The position numbers were made by a program, and so were the translations under genes. A DNA stretch of 64,000 nt, taken from contig NZ_JOIZ01000016.1 in the NCBI RefSeq assembly GCF_000721605.1, positions 124,001 to 188,000 of the forward strand, written 5' to 3'. Shown piece by piece: positions 50,573 through 59,024 of this stretch. The notes below the pieces were generated by a model. That model ran no database searches. It saw nothing but the letters and a program-made list of their open reading frames with translations, and had not been told where the DNA came from. Numbering within the stretch: position 1 is the first letter of the stretch; every line of letters starts with the position of its first letter. Origin of the DNA: Streptomyces sp. NRRL S-37 (GTDB lineage Bacteria > Actinomycetota > Actinomycetes > Streptomycetales > Streptomycetaceae).

Positions 50573-53206
50573 TCAGCCGCCAGTGAGCAGGCGTTCACGC
50601 TCGGCCGCCACGATCTCCCGCGCCAGCTCGGCGTCCGTGATATCGAACGCTTCCGGGGCGCTGTCAGCGGTTTCGGAGACGCGGGCGAACTCCGCGAAGA
50701 GTTGATTCTTGCGCGCCAGTATCTCGATGATGCGTTGGTCGACGCCTTCTTCGGAGAGCAGGCGGTGTACTTGTACCGACTCCAGCTGCCCCATCCTGTG
50801 GGAGCGGCCGATTGCCTGCCATTCGGTCGTCGGCTTGAGCTGGGGTTCGCAGATCACGACGACCGACGCCGCCTGGATGTTCAGACCGACGCCGCCCGCC
50901 ACGATCTGGGCGACGAGGACGGCCCCGTGGGGGGCCTGGGAGAACTCGTCGACCATGCTCTGTCGCTTCGCGGCGGACACGGAACCGGTCAGGGGCCCGA
51001 AGACCTTCCCCGGGAGGACCGACGCCACTTCGTCGAGGACATTGCGGAAGTACGAGAAGACCAGCACCTTGCGCTTGTTGTCCTCCGCCTCCTGGACGAT
51101 GTCGATGAGGCGTTGCATCTTCTCGGATTTGACGCCGGCGAGCAGGGCGGCCTGGCGCATGGCCGCGAAGTTGCCTTCGATGACAGCCGCGCGGTAGTGC
51201 TGCTCGTCGACGCTGGACATCGGCATCCACTCGTCGACCTCGACCCGCTCCGGGAGCTCGGTGAGGACGTCTTCCTGGTTGCGCCGCAGGTAAGCCGGGG
51301 CCACCTGCTTCCGGAACTGGCGAGGAGCGAGCTCCGAGGCACTGACCGACAGGTCCGGCCGGAGGTAGCCGACGAGATTGCGGAATTCCTCGATCCTGTT
51401 CTCCAGCGGGGTGCCGGTCAGGAGGACTGCTCGCTCCGATGCGTGGATGAGGGCCGTGGAACGCTGGGTGCGTCGGGCATCCGGATTCTTGATGTAGTGC
51501 GCTTCGTCGAACACCAGGCATGCGGGTGCGGCGCGTCCGGGTATCCGTCCCTCCATCCAACCGAGGGTGTCGTAGGTGGTGACCGCGACTCCGCCGTTGC
51601 GGATCCAGGACCTCAGCGCGTCGTCGCGACCCGGCCCGTGCAGGCGGTACGCGCGCAGGTCGGACTTCGTCCGGACTTCGCGCACCCAGTTGGTCACAAC
51701 GGTGGCGGGACACACCACCAGGAAATGGAAGGAGCCTTTGGCGTGCAAGTGGGTGAGCACGGCAAGGGATTCGACCGTCTTCCCCAGGCCCATCTCGTCG
51801 CCGATGATGACCTTCCGCTGCACGATCGCGAAGCGTGCGCCGAATGACTGGTAGCCGCGGAGAGACGCCTTGAGATGGCTGGTGTCGAGCTTGAGTTCCC
51901 TGACCGCGGCGACGATCTCGGCCGGCAGGTCCCCTTGGCTCTTCTCGGCGTCGTCCGCCAGGAATCCGAGCTCCGCGAGCATCGCGTAGTAATCGGCCGG
52001 CCGGGCGCTGAAATCCTCCCAGGGATCACCGTCTGCGACGTCGGCCCCACCGTTGAGCAACGCCCCGCGGCGCTCAACGGCCGTCAGCGCGGCACGCAAC
52101 TCGGCGACGGTCCGGGCTTGGGGGACAAGAACGACGTGGGAGGCCCGGGAATCGAGACTCTGGAGGAGCGGTCGTACCGCGTCGGCGGCGGCGAGGTCCG
52201 CTGTCGCGTTGCGGATCGAGCGTGCCGTGTCCCACGCCCGCAGCGCCGTGAGGAGCTTCGTGGTGGCCTGGGACCGGTTCTTGATGTCGATGCGGACCGG
52301 CATCTCGTCCAGCGTGGTCTGCCAGATGGTCCGCGCGGCGCCGACCATCCGGTTGCCCGTCGTCTCACCGACTCCGGGAAGCGATCGAATCCGTGATCTC
52401 TGGTCGAGGACCTGCTGCACGTTCCCGATTCCGGCATCGATCAGGGCATTGATGCGCAGCTGGCCGCTGGTTGCGTCCTTGAGCCGTTCGACGGGCATTT
52501 CGGCGAGCAGCTTGCGCACCTCGGCCTGCCGGACGGCATTGCCGGCGGCGCTGACCGCCGTCCTGAACTCGTTCTCTTGGTGCAGGGCCCGGTCCATCGC
52601 GGCGAGCGCGGTCCTGGCGGCGTCCAGTTCACGCCGTTCGACGAGTTCGGCCCGGGCGCCGAGGCGGTGGCCGAAGCCGACGGCGTCATCGAGGAGGGCC
52701 GGGAGTCCGACCGAGGGGACGGCACTTCCGTTCCGAGCCGCCAGGCTTTCCAGGTCGGTGACGAGCCGGGTGCTCGCAACCTGCTCGTGCAGCGAGGCCA
52801 GGTAGGCCGCAGCCTGCCCCGCTTCGTTCTTGCGGCTCTTGCCCGAGAACAGACGGCGGGCGCCGAACAGCGCCCGGACGGCCGTCAGCGCTCGGTCCGC
52901 GTCGCCGGTCAACTGGTCGATGCCCTGCCGGACAGGGGCACTGAGCTCCGGAAGAGCCCGGCGTCGGGCCAGGGAGGCCACCAGGTCGGTATCAGACGGC
53001 GTGAGCTGCAGTACGCGCCATGCGGTGCTGCTCCCGGTCCCGAGTGACGTCACGCGCCCGAGGAGTCGCCTGGCGGCGTCCTCCGCCGCCGTCTCGACCG
53101 GCTTACGCTGCTCGACGATCTGCACCGCGAGCTTGCGCCACCCGCTGATCTCCTCCACCACACCACGCAGGTGCTGACGTGCTTCTCGCTCCATTACCCC
53201 CGCCAC
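50573..53206 (-). CDS. Large SNF2-family helicase with helix-hairpin-helix region (defence-type)
   Basis: 877 residues. The first 330 are helical, and a helix-hairpin-helix-like motif (RSLPGVGETTGNRMVGAART, about 280) may touch DNA. The ATPase has IIGDEMGLGKTVESL (motif I near 471), FDEAHYIKNPDAR (DEAH near 568), LLTGTPLENRIEE, VLVFSYFRNVLDEVASVL, IVAGGVGLNIQAASVV and GRSHRMGQLESVQVHRLL (motif VI near 802). GTG 53206 with AGAGG is the best start; ATG 53194 also possible. Lower codon bias than the neighbours and the position beside transposon debris point to acquired DNA. It is divergent from another large helicase. Confidence 0.88.
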   Translation of the reverse strand: MAGVMEREARQHLRGVVEEISGWRKLAVQIVEQRKPVETAAEDAARRLLGRVTSLGTGSSTAWRVLQLTPSDTDLVASLARRRALPELSAPVRQGIDQLTGDADRALTAVRALFGARRLFSGKSRKNEAGQAAAYLASLHEQVASTRLVTDLESLAARNGSAVPSVGLPALLDDAVGFGHRLGARAELVERRELDAARTALAAMDRALHQENEFRTAVSAAGNAVRQAEVRKLLAEMPVERLKDATSGQLRINALIDAGIGNVQQVLDQRSRIRSLPGVGETTGNRMVGAARTIWQTTLDEMPVRIDIKNRSQATTKLLTALRAWDTARSIRNATADLAAADAVRPLLQSLDSRASHVVLVPQARTVAELRAALTAVERRGALLNGGADVADGDPWEDFSARPADYYAMLAELGFLADDAEKSQGDLPAEIVAAVRELKLDTSHLKASLRGYQSFGARFAIVQRKVIIGDEMGLGKTVESLAVLTHLHAKGSFHFLVVCPATVVTNWVREVRTKSDLRAYRLHGPGRDDALRSWIRNGGVAVTTYDTLGWMEGRIPGRAAPACLVFDEAHYIKNPDARRTQRSTALIHASERAVLLTGTPLENRIEEFRNLVGYLRPDLSVSASELAPRQFRKQVAPAYLRRNQEDVLTELPERVEVDEWMPMSSVDEQHYRAAVIEGNFAAMRQAALLAGVKSEKMQRLIDIVQEAEDNKRKVLVFSYFRNVLDEVASVLPGKVFGPLTGSVSAAKRQSMVDEFSQAPHGAVLVAQIVAGGVGLNIQAASVVVICEPQLKPTTEWQAIGRSHRMGQLESVQVHRLLSEEGVDQRIIEILARKNQLFAEFARVSETADSAPEAFDITDAELAREIVAAERERLLTGG

Positions 53207-53240
53207 TCGCACAACCTCTGGGAAGATTAGCGACCCCGGT

Positions 53241-53296
53241 CGGCGAACGTCGACGGGGGTCAGGGAACCGCCGGAACGTCCGAGTAGCGTTCGCCG
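53241..53296. promoter_or_regulatory. Inverted repeat between the divergent helicases
   Basis: CGGCGAACG (53241-53249) and CGTTCGCCG (53288-53296) are perfect 9-base arms 38 bases apart in the 114-base space between two divergent helicase genes. The arrangement suggests a shared operator, though no regulator gene is adjacent. Confidence 0.4.
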
Positions 53297-53320
53297 GCCG
53301 CCAAGCAGGAGGTTGTGTAC

Positions 53321-56317
53321 GTGCTGCTCGAGGAGCTCAAGCCGGGACTGCGGATCAGCGGACTCATACCGGCGGAGGCAGTCACGGTCATCGCCGCCCA
53401 GTGGCACGGTGCGAACGCGGTCGAGCTGACCTACAAGACCGCCGGGGGCGGCCTCGACCAACGGGTCGTCTTCCGCAAGGACGAGGACAGGCTGAGCGTC
53501 GCGCACCGTGGCAGCCGCGCCTTCGACGCGCCCGCCGGCGACTTCAGACTGGCCGCGGAAGCCCAGCGGATCTCACTGGCCGGCTTGTTCGACCCGATGC
53601 TCGCCGTGGCGACCAGTGACGTTCAGCCGCTCCCGCACCAGATCCGCGCCGTGTACGGCGAGCTCCTGCCCCGTACACCGCTGCGCTTCCTGCTCGCCGA
53701 CGATCCGGGCGCGGGAAAGACGATCATGGCTGGCCTCTACATCAAGGAGCTCTTGCTGCGCGATGACGTCAAGCAGTGCCTCATCGTGGCCCCGGGAGGC
53801 CTGGTCGATCAGTGGCAGGACGAGCTCTTCTTCAAGTTCGGCCTCCGTTTCGACCTGCTCACGAACCAGCTCATCGACTCCCAGCCCCATGTCAACGTCT
53901 TCGAGACCCACCCGCTGCTCATCGCCCGCATGGATCAGCTCTCCCGTAACGAGCACCTGAAGGCCCAGCTCCAGGAGACGGAGTGGGACCTGATCGTCGT
54001 CGACGAGGCGCACCGCATGGGTGCCCACTACTTCGGCGGCAAGGCGGAGAAGACCAAGCGGTTCCAGCTCGGTGAGATCCTCGGCGAGCTCACTCGTCAC
54101 CTGCTCCTGATGACGGCGACCCCGCACTCGGGGAAGGAGGAGGACTTCCAGTTCTTCCTCACGCTGCTGGACCGTGACCGGTTCGAGGGCAGGCGGAGGA
54201 AGAGCGCCGACGTCAGCGGGATCATGCGGCGCATGATCAAGGAGGACCTGCTCACCTTCGAGGGCAGGAAGCTCTTTCCCGAGCGCATCGCGGAGACCGT
54301 CCCCTACGAGCTCACGGCACTCGAGTACGACCTGTACGAGGACGTCACCCACTATGTCCGTGAGGGCATGAACCGCGCCGGCCGCATCGGTGGCAAGCGC
54401 AGGAACACGGTCGGCTTCGCGCTCACCGTTCTGCAGCGACGCCTGGCCTCCAGCCCGGAGGCGATCCACCGGAGCCTCGTGCGGCGTACCGAGCGCCTGG
54501 AGCGCAAGAGGCAGGAGATCCTCGACGGGACCTCTCGCGAGAGCATGCCCACCGTCGACCCAGTCGACTTCGACACTGACGAGCTGAACGCCGAAGAGAT
54601 CGAAGAGCTGGAGGAGGAACTGCTCGATGCCGCGACGGCGGCGGAGACGGTCGAGGAACTCGACGCCGAGCTCATCGAGCTGAGGGCATTGGTGAAGACG
54701 GCGCAGCGGGTCCGGGAGGCCGGTACGGACCGCAAGTGGACCGAGCTGTCCGCCCTCCTCCGCGACCACGCGCTGGTGACGGACGCCCATGGCCGGCCCC
54801 GGAAACTCATCATCTTCACCGAGCACCGCGACACCCTCCGCTACCTGCAGGACAAGATCGGGTCGCTGCTGGGCGAGCCCGGTGCCGTCAGGGCCATCCA
54901 CGGCGGCGTACGCAGGGCGGAGCGCCGGCAGATCACCGAGGAGTTCACCAAGAACCGTGATGTGCGGATTCTGCTGGCCACCGACGCCGCCGGCGAGGGA
55001 CTCAACCTGCAGGCCGCACACCTGATGGTCAACTACGACCTGCCCTGGAACCCCAACCGCATCGAGCAGCGCTTCGGCCGCATCCACCGCATCGGCCAGG
55101 AGGAGGTCTGCCGGCTCTGGAACCTCGTCGCCTCCAACACCCGCGAGGGTGAGGTCTTCACGCGCCTGCTGGAGAAGCTCGACCAGATGCGCGAGACGTA
55201 CGGCGGGAAGGTCTTCGACGTCCTGGGGCAGGCGTTCGCCGAGACCCCGCTGCGGGACCTGCTCCTCGACGCCATCCAGTACGGTGAGCAGCCGGCTGTC
55301 AGGAACCGGATGCACGAGGTCATCGACAGCACCGTCGGAGAGGGCCTCAAGGACCTCCTGGACGAGCGTGCGCTCGCTGTGGAGCACTTCTCGGACGCCG
55401 ATCTCCGCGCCTTGCGTGCCGCGATGGACGAAGCCCGCGCCCGACGTCTTCAGCCCCATGACATCGCATCGGTCTTCAAGGGCGCCTTCACCCGGCTCGG
55501 CGGCCGGATCGTCGCGCGCGAACAGGGGCGCCACGAGATAGCCCACGTGCCGCAGCGCGTCCGCTCGGCAGGCGACGGGCCCATCGCCACCCGCTACGAT
55601 CACGTCACCTTCGACCTCGACCGCGTCCGGCCCGACGCCCGCGCCCACGTCGACCTGCTCGTCCCCGGCCACCCGTTGCACGACGCCGTCATGACCGAGA
55701 CCATCCGGACCTTCGAGGGCGCCCTCAACCGGGGCACCGTCCTCGTCTCGGCCACGCTCGAAGAACCGAACCTTCTCGTCGGGGTGGTCGAAGAGGTCGC
55801 GGATGCCACCGGTGCGTCGGTGGCCCGGCGGTTCGCCTACCTCTACGTCGACAGCCGCGGCACTGTGCGGCCGGCCGGCCCCGCGCCCTACCTCGACTGC
55901 GCCGATGCGCCCGACGGCGCGTCGGCCGACATCGCGCGTGGTCTTCCCTGGCTCGCGGATGCCGAGGCCAAGGCGACCAGCTGGATCATCGCCAACCGGC
56001 TTCCCGCGTATCTGGCCGAGGTCCAGCCCCGTCGCCTGGCAGAGTTGGTCAGGACCCGCGAACTGGTGACCGAGCGCCTGACCTCCGAGAAGGAGCGGCT
56101 GCTCCTCGACGCTGCTGCGGCCTCCGAGAAGGAACGGAGGGGCGAGAAGCCCAAGGAGTCCTCCGCGAGCCTCCACCGCAAGGCTGCCGGGCTTGATGTA
56201 CGGCTCCGGGAGCGTCTCGCACTGCTCGACCAGCAGCAGTCGATGTCGACGAAGCCGCCACAGATACTCGCCGCGGCGCTTGTGCTGAGCGCCCCCGGTC
56301 CGCTCTCTCGCACGTGA
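53321..56317 (+). CDS. SNF2-like helicase resembling DISARM DrmD/DUF3883-linked helicases, probably truncated
   Basis: 998 residues. After an N-terminal LEELKPGLRISGLIPAEAV motif come LADDPGAGKTIMAGLYIKEL (motif I, about 126-140), VVDEAHRMG, LLMTATPHSGKEEDFQFFL, LIIFTEHRDTLRYLQDKIGS, LLATDAAGEGLNLQAAHLM and EQRFGRIHRIGQ near 585. A coiled acidic insert lies near 415-455. The DPGAGKT version of motif I marks the helicases of DISARM-like and DUF1156/DUF499 loci. GTG 53321 is set by GGAGG at eight bases. The protein stops abruptly after AALVLSAPGPLSRT, in a segment that in relatives continues for hundreds of residues, so a C-terminal domain is probably missing. Confidence 0.85.
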   Translation: MLLEELKPGLRISGLIPAEAVTVIAAQWHGANAVELTYKTAGGGLDQRVVFRKDEDRLSVAHRGSRAFDAPAGDFRLAAEAQRISLAGLFDPMLAVATSDVQPLPHQIRAVYGELLPRTPLRFLLADDPGAGKTIMAGLYIKELLLRDDVKQCLIVAPGGLVDQWQDELFFKFGLRFDLLTNQLIDSQPHVNVFETHPLLIARMDQLSRNEHLKAQLQETEWDLIVVDEAHRMGAHYFGGKAEKTKRFQLGEILGELTRHLLLMTATPHSGKEEDFQFFLTLLDRDRFEGRRRKSADVSGIMRRMIKEDLLTFEGRKLFPERIAETVPYELTALEYDLYEDVTHYVREGMNRAGRIGGKRRNTVGFALTVLQRRLASSPEAIHRSLVRRTERLERKRQEILDGTSRESMPTVDPVDFDTDELNAEEIEELEEELLDAATAAETVEELDAELIELRALVKTAQRVREAGTDRKWTELSALLRDHALVTDAHGRPRKLIIFTEHRDTLRYLQDKIGSLLGEPGAVRAIHGGVRRAERRQITEEFTKNRDVRILLATDAAGEGLNLQAAHLMVNYDLPWNPNRIEQRFGRIHRIGQEEVCRLWNLVASNTREGEVFTRLLEKLDQMRETYGGKVFDVLGQAFAETPLRDLLLDAIQYGEQPAVRNRMHEVIDSTVGEGLKDLLDERALAVEHFSDADLRALRAAMDEARARRLQPHDIASVFKGAFTRLGGRIVAREQGRHEIAHVPQRVRSAGDGPIATRYDHVTFDLDRVRPDARAHVDLLVPGHPLHDAVMTETIRTFEGALNRGTVLVSATLEEPNLLVGVVEEVADATGASVARRFAYLYVDSRGTVRPAGPAPYLDCADAPDGASADIARGLPWLADAEAKATSWIIANRLPAYLAEVQPRRLAELVRTRELVTERLTSEKERLLLDAAAASEKERRGEKPKESSASLHRKAAGLDVRLRERLALLDQQQSMSTKPPQILAAALVLSAPGPLSRT

Positions 56318-56889
56318 TGATCGCTCGTGTGTGATCACGGGACGGCGTGAAGCGCGGCGGACATGCGATTCGGCTGATCCGCAACAGGTCGAGTACCCGC
56401 CGACGCCCACCGGTTCCCGCGTGCTGAGCCGCCCACCAGGACAGGGTCTGGTGAGGCCCGGCTATGCTGCGGGTCGTCTTGACGGAGGTCGGCGGACACA
56501 GGCGTGGGCATCGCCTGCTTCAGCTTCTGCTGCTGGCGCCGCACGGCCGCGGACCGGGCCGCCCGGCAGTCCTGTTCCCCTCATCCCTCCCCCGCAACCC
56601 CTGTCAACGCCCTTACCCGGGAAGGGGTTCCCTGAGGAGAGAGGGGTGGCCGATCAGGACCGCGGCGGGCACCGCCCTCTGCCGGACGGGTCGGCGACCG
56701 GCGCTTGCGTCACCCTCGTATGCGCCGCGCATGCCTTCCGGACTTCGCGACGACCGGCCGAAGTCCCCAGGAGACGTGGCGTCGGCCTGAACCTCTGCCG
56801 CATCGTCTGCGAGCCACGGAAACCGAAGCCGGGACCCTACGGCCACCGTTCCCCTCGGATGCCGGCGTGCAGCAGGAACAAGATCCGGG
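56318..56889. other. Degenerate accessory DNA, no intact gene
   Basis: About 570 bases between the helicase stop and the transposase relic. Open frames on both strands are short, lack ribosome binding sites and show no domain. It may hold decayed ends of the helicase gene and of the IS256 element, but I cannot identify specific sequence. Confidence 0.45.
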
Positions 56890-57255
56890 GTCTCCCGGAT
56901 CCGCGCGGACCTCGACGAACGACTGGACGCCTTCCGGACCCGTCCGCTGGGCCACATCCGCTTCCCCCGCCTGTTCCTCGACGCCACCTACGTCAAGGCC
57001 CGCGTCGACCACCGCATCGTCTTCCAGGCGATCGTCATCGCCACTGGGGGCACCCCCGGCCGAGGGCTGGGGGAGCGTCACCCAGGACGGCGGCCGCGAG
57101 GTCGTCGGCGTCGTGGCCGGTGACAGCGAGACCGAAGCCTTCTGGATCCGGTTCCTGCGTCACCTGCGGGAACGCGGACTGAGCGGCGTCCGCCCGGTCA
57201 TCTCCGACAGCCACAGCGGCCTGGTCAAAGCGATCCGCAAGGTCATGCCCGGGGC
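56890..57255 (+). pseudogene. IS256-family (Mutator) transposase relic
   Basis: The first part reads VSRIRADLDERLDAFRTRPL, then FPRLFLDATYVKARVDHRIV with the DAT catalytic Asp region, up to ATG. After a 32-base palindromic insertion the frame shifts and continues as VTQDGGREVVGVVAGDSETE, AFWIRFLRHLRERGLSGVRP, VISDSHSGLVKAIRKVMPGA, including the second Asp (ISDSHSG). The sequence then diverges, so both ends are missing. It is a dead fragment of a transposase about three times longer. Confidence 0.85.
57044..57075. repeat. Streptomyces REP-like palindrome inserted in a transposase gene
   Basis: CTGGGGGCACCCCCGGCC followed by GAGGGCTGGGGGAG (57044-57075) matches a palindromic element I know from many Streptomyces intergenic regions. 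Here it sits within the IS256 transposase coding sequence, between the ATG and VTQDGG residues, and shifts the frame. Confidence 0.65.
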
Positions 57256-57500
57256 TGCCCGGGAAAGTCGCTCGTCGGCCCGCCTCGTACAGCCAAGCCG
57301 GAGCCCCCGTCGGCCTTCCGGTCGCACAGCACCTCGCCGGTGCGGCGATCGGTGCAGGAGGCGATCCGCGGGAAGGCCGTGCCCCGTACACCTGATGCGG
57401 GTCGAAAGCGCGGGCGGCGCAGGAGAGTTGATCGTGAGGGGCGGGGGATCCCGCGATGCGGATGTGCCGCTGCCGGGCGTGCACGGGCCCGCCCGTTGAT

Positions 57501-58814
57501 GCTCCTATTGGCTGTCAAGCGGCGGTGAGCCAGTCGCGGTAGGTGTTGGCGAGGTCGTCGTCTCGGCGGATTCCGCGTTCGAGGGTGGAGATCGTGGCGG
57601 GCCAGACTCCGAAGTGGCGGGCCGCTGCGGTGAGGGTGATGTTCTTCGACTGTCGCAGGGGGCGCAGGTCGGCGATGTTTGGGATGGTGACCGTGGTGGT
57701 CAGGCAGCGGAACATCTCCCGGGCGATGGCCCGTTTCAGCAGCCGGATGATTTCCTTCTTGGTTCGGCCGGCGGCGGTCTGCCGTGCCACGTAGTCGCGG
57801 GTGCGGGGATCGCTGGACATGCGGACCAGGGCGATGCGGTAGAGGGCGGCGTTGGCCGCCCGGTCGCCGCCTCGTGAGAGGCGGTGCCGGTTCGTGCGGC
57901 CGCTGGAGGCGGGGACGGGGGCGGCTCCGCAGAGGGCGGCGAAGGACGCCTCGGTCCGCAGGCGTTCGGGATTGCCTCCGGCGGTGACCAGCAGCTGGGC
58001 GGCGGTGTCGGGGCCGACGCCGTAGGCGGCCCGCAGGCCGGGGTTGTGGACGGTGACCTCACTGTCGAGGGCCCGGGTCAGGGCCTGGTGTTCGGCGGTG
58101 AGTTCCCTGACGCGCCGGGCGAGGCTCTTCAGCGCGGTGAGGACCGCTGTGTGGACCGCGTCCCCGGCCGGTCGCAGCCGGGCCAGGGCGTCGATCCGGT
58201 CGGCGCCCTTGAGCTGCCCGAACTTGGCGCGGATGCTCTCGGGCGCGGTGACGAGGATGTGGGTGATCTGGTTGAGGGCGGCGGTGCGTGCCTTGACGGC
58301 GGAGCGGGCGGCGTTGTGCAGGGCGCGTATGCCGGCGACGGTGTCGTCCTTGGGCGAGCTGGAGGCCCGGCCGGACAGGGCGGCGCGGGCGGCGGCGTAG
58401 GCGTCGATGGGGTCGGACTTGCCGATGCGGCGGCGTTCGGCCCGGTCGGGCCGGTTGACCTCGACGATGTCAAGGCCCGCCGAGCGGGCGGCGCGGGTGA
58501 GGCCGGCCCCGTAGGAGGCGGTGCCTTCCACCCCGATCGCCCTCACGTGGCCGTGGGCGCTGAGGAAGGCCAGGGCCGCGGCGTATCCGGCGGCGGCAGT
58601 GGCGAACTCGGCGTCCGCGAGGTGACCGCCGTTGTCGCTGATGACCGCGACGTGAATGGTGTCGGCGTGGGAGGCGACGCCGCCGAACACGATCTGGTCC
58701 GTGGTGTCGTCCGCGACCGCTGATGTCATGCTGATGCTGCCTTCCCAGCCGAAGGTGGGCGCCGGCCGGGTGGCGCAGACAGGACATTGAGGGGGCTTCT
58801 GACCAAGCTCCTAT
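57501..58814 (-). mobile_element. IS110-family insertion sequence (boundaries tentative)
   Basis: The transposase is bracketed by the direct repeat GCTCCTAT at 57501-57508 and 58807-58814, about 1.3 kb apart, a size normal for IS110 elements, which lack terminal inverted repeats and are flanked by short identical cores. The right side may extend further, because the upstream non-coding end is only 85 bases with this boundary. The left side abuts the debris of an IS256 element. Confidence 0.5.
57515..58729 (-). CDS. IS110-family transposase with C-terminal XRE-like extension; first catalytic Asp missing
   Basis: 404 residues. The N-terminal RuvC-like DEDD domain shows GVEGTASYGAGL (Glu68) and GKSDPIDAYAAARA (Asp106, Asp109). 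Where relatives have GVDxHxD, this protein has GVASHAD, with Ala19 in place of the first catalytic Asp. The Transposase_20 domain with GVGPDTAAQLLVTAGGNPER and the serine-containing PASSGRTNRHRLSRGGDR is intact. The last 50 residues (LRPLRQSKNITLTAAARHFG, VWPATISTLERGIRRDDDL) form an XRE-like helix-turn-helix, as in several Streptomyces IS110 proteins. The enzyme is probably inactive. Confidence 0.93.
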   Translation of the reverse strand: MTSAVADDTTDQIVFGGVASHADTIHVAVISDNGGHLADAEFATAAAGYAAALAFLSAHGHVRAIGVEGTASYGAGLTRAARSAGLDIVEVNRPDRAERRRIGKSDPIDAYAAARAALSGRASSSPKDDTVAGIRALHNAARSAVKARTAALNQITHILVTAPESIRAKFGQLKGADRIDALARLRPAGDAVHTAVLTALKSLARRVRELTAEHQALTRALDSEVTVHNPGLRAAYGVGPDTAAQLLVTAGGNPERLRTEASFAALCGAAPVPASSGRTNRHRLSRGGDRAANAALYRIALVRMSSDPRTRDYVARQTAAGRTKKEIIRLLKRAIAREMFRCLTTTVTIPNIADLRPLRQSKNITLTAAARHFGVWPATISTLERGIRRDDDLANTYRDWLTAA

Positions 58815-58900
58815 CAGGTCATGTTCCGCCCGGCCGGAGCCATGAGAACAGGTCCCGGCGGCCGGACAGAACAACTTGAGGACAGCCCAGCAGGGCGTCA
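58730..58900 (-). ncRNA. Candidate bridge-RNA region of the IS110 element
   Basis: IS110 elements encode a structured bridge RNA in the non-coding end upstream of the transposase. This stretch has no gene, is rich in complementary GGCCGG/CCGGCC segments (GCGCCGGCCGGGTGGCGC at 58760-58777, CCCGGCCGG near 58830, CGGCGGCCGG near 58857) and lies in the right place. No loops can be assigned by eye. If the element ends at 58814, the RNA would be shorter than usual. Confidence 0.22.
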
Positions 58901-59024
58901 GTCAGTGCCCGAGCCACGACCACCGGAACCTGAGTATCAGCATCAATGTCAGTGCCGAGGTCTAACGTGATCGGCAACTGCTCATGAGGTCCCCGCGCGA
59001 CGGGTGACGGGGAGGAACAGCGCC

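Noticed and set aside
50573..56317. A complete DISARM system
   Set aside because: Only helicases are present; no methyltransferase, DrmA, DrmB or phospholipase-D DrmC gene can be found, so the full system is not supported.
53573..56410. A 945-codon minus-strand frame antisense to the second helicase
   Set aside because: The plus strand carries all helicase motifs; the minus-strand product is a mirror shadow with no recognisable domain.
56331..57182. A 283-codon plus-strand gene between helicase and transposase
   Set aside because: The frame crosses unrelated debris and only the IS256 fragment shows homology, in different frames on either side of the palindrome.
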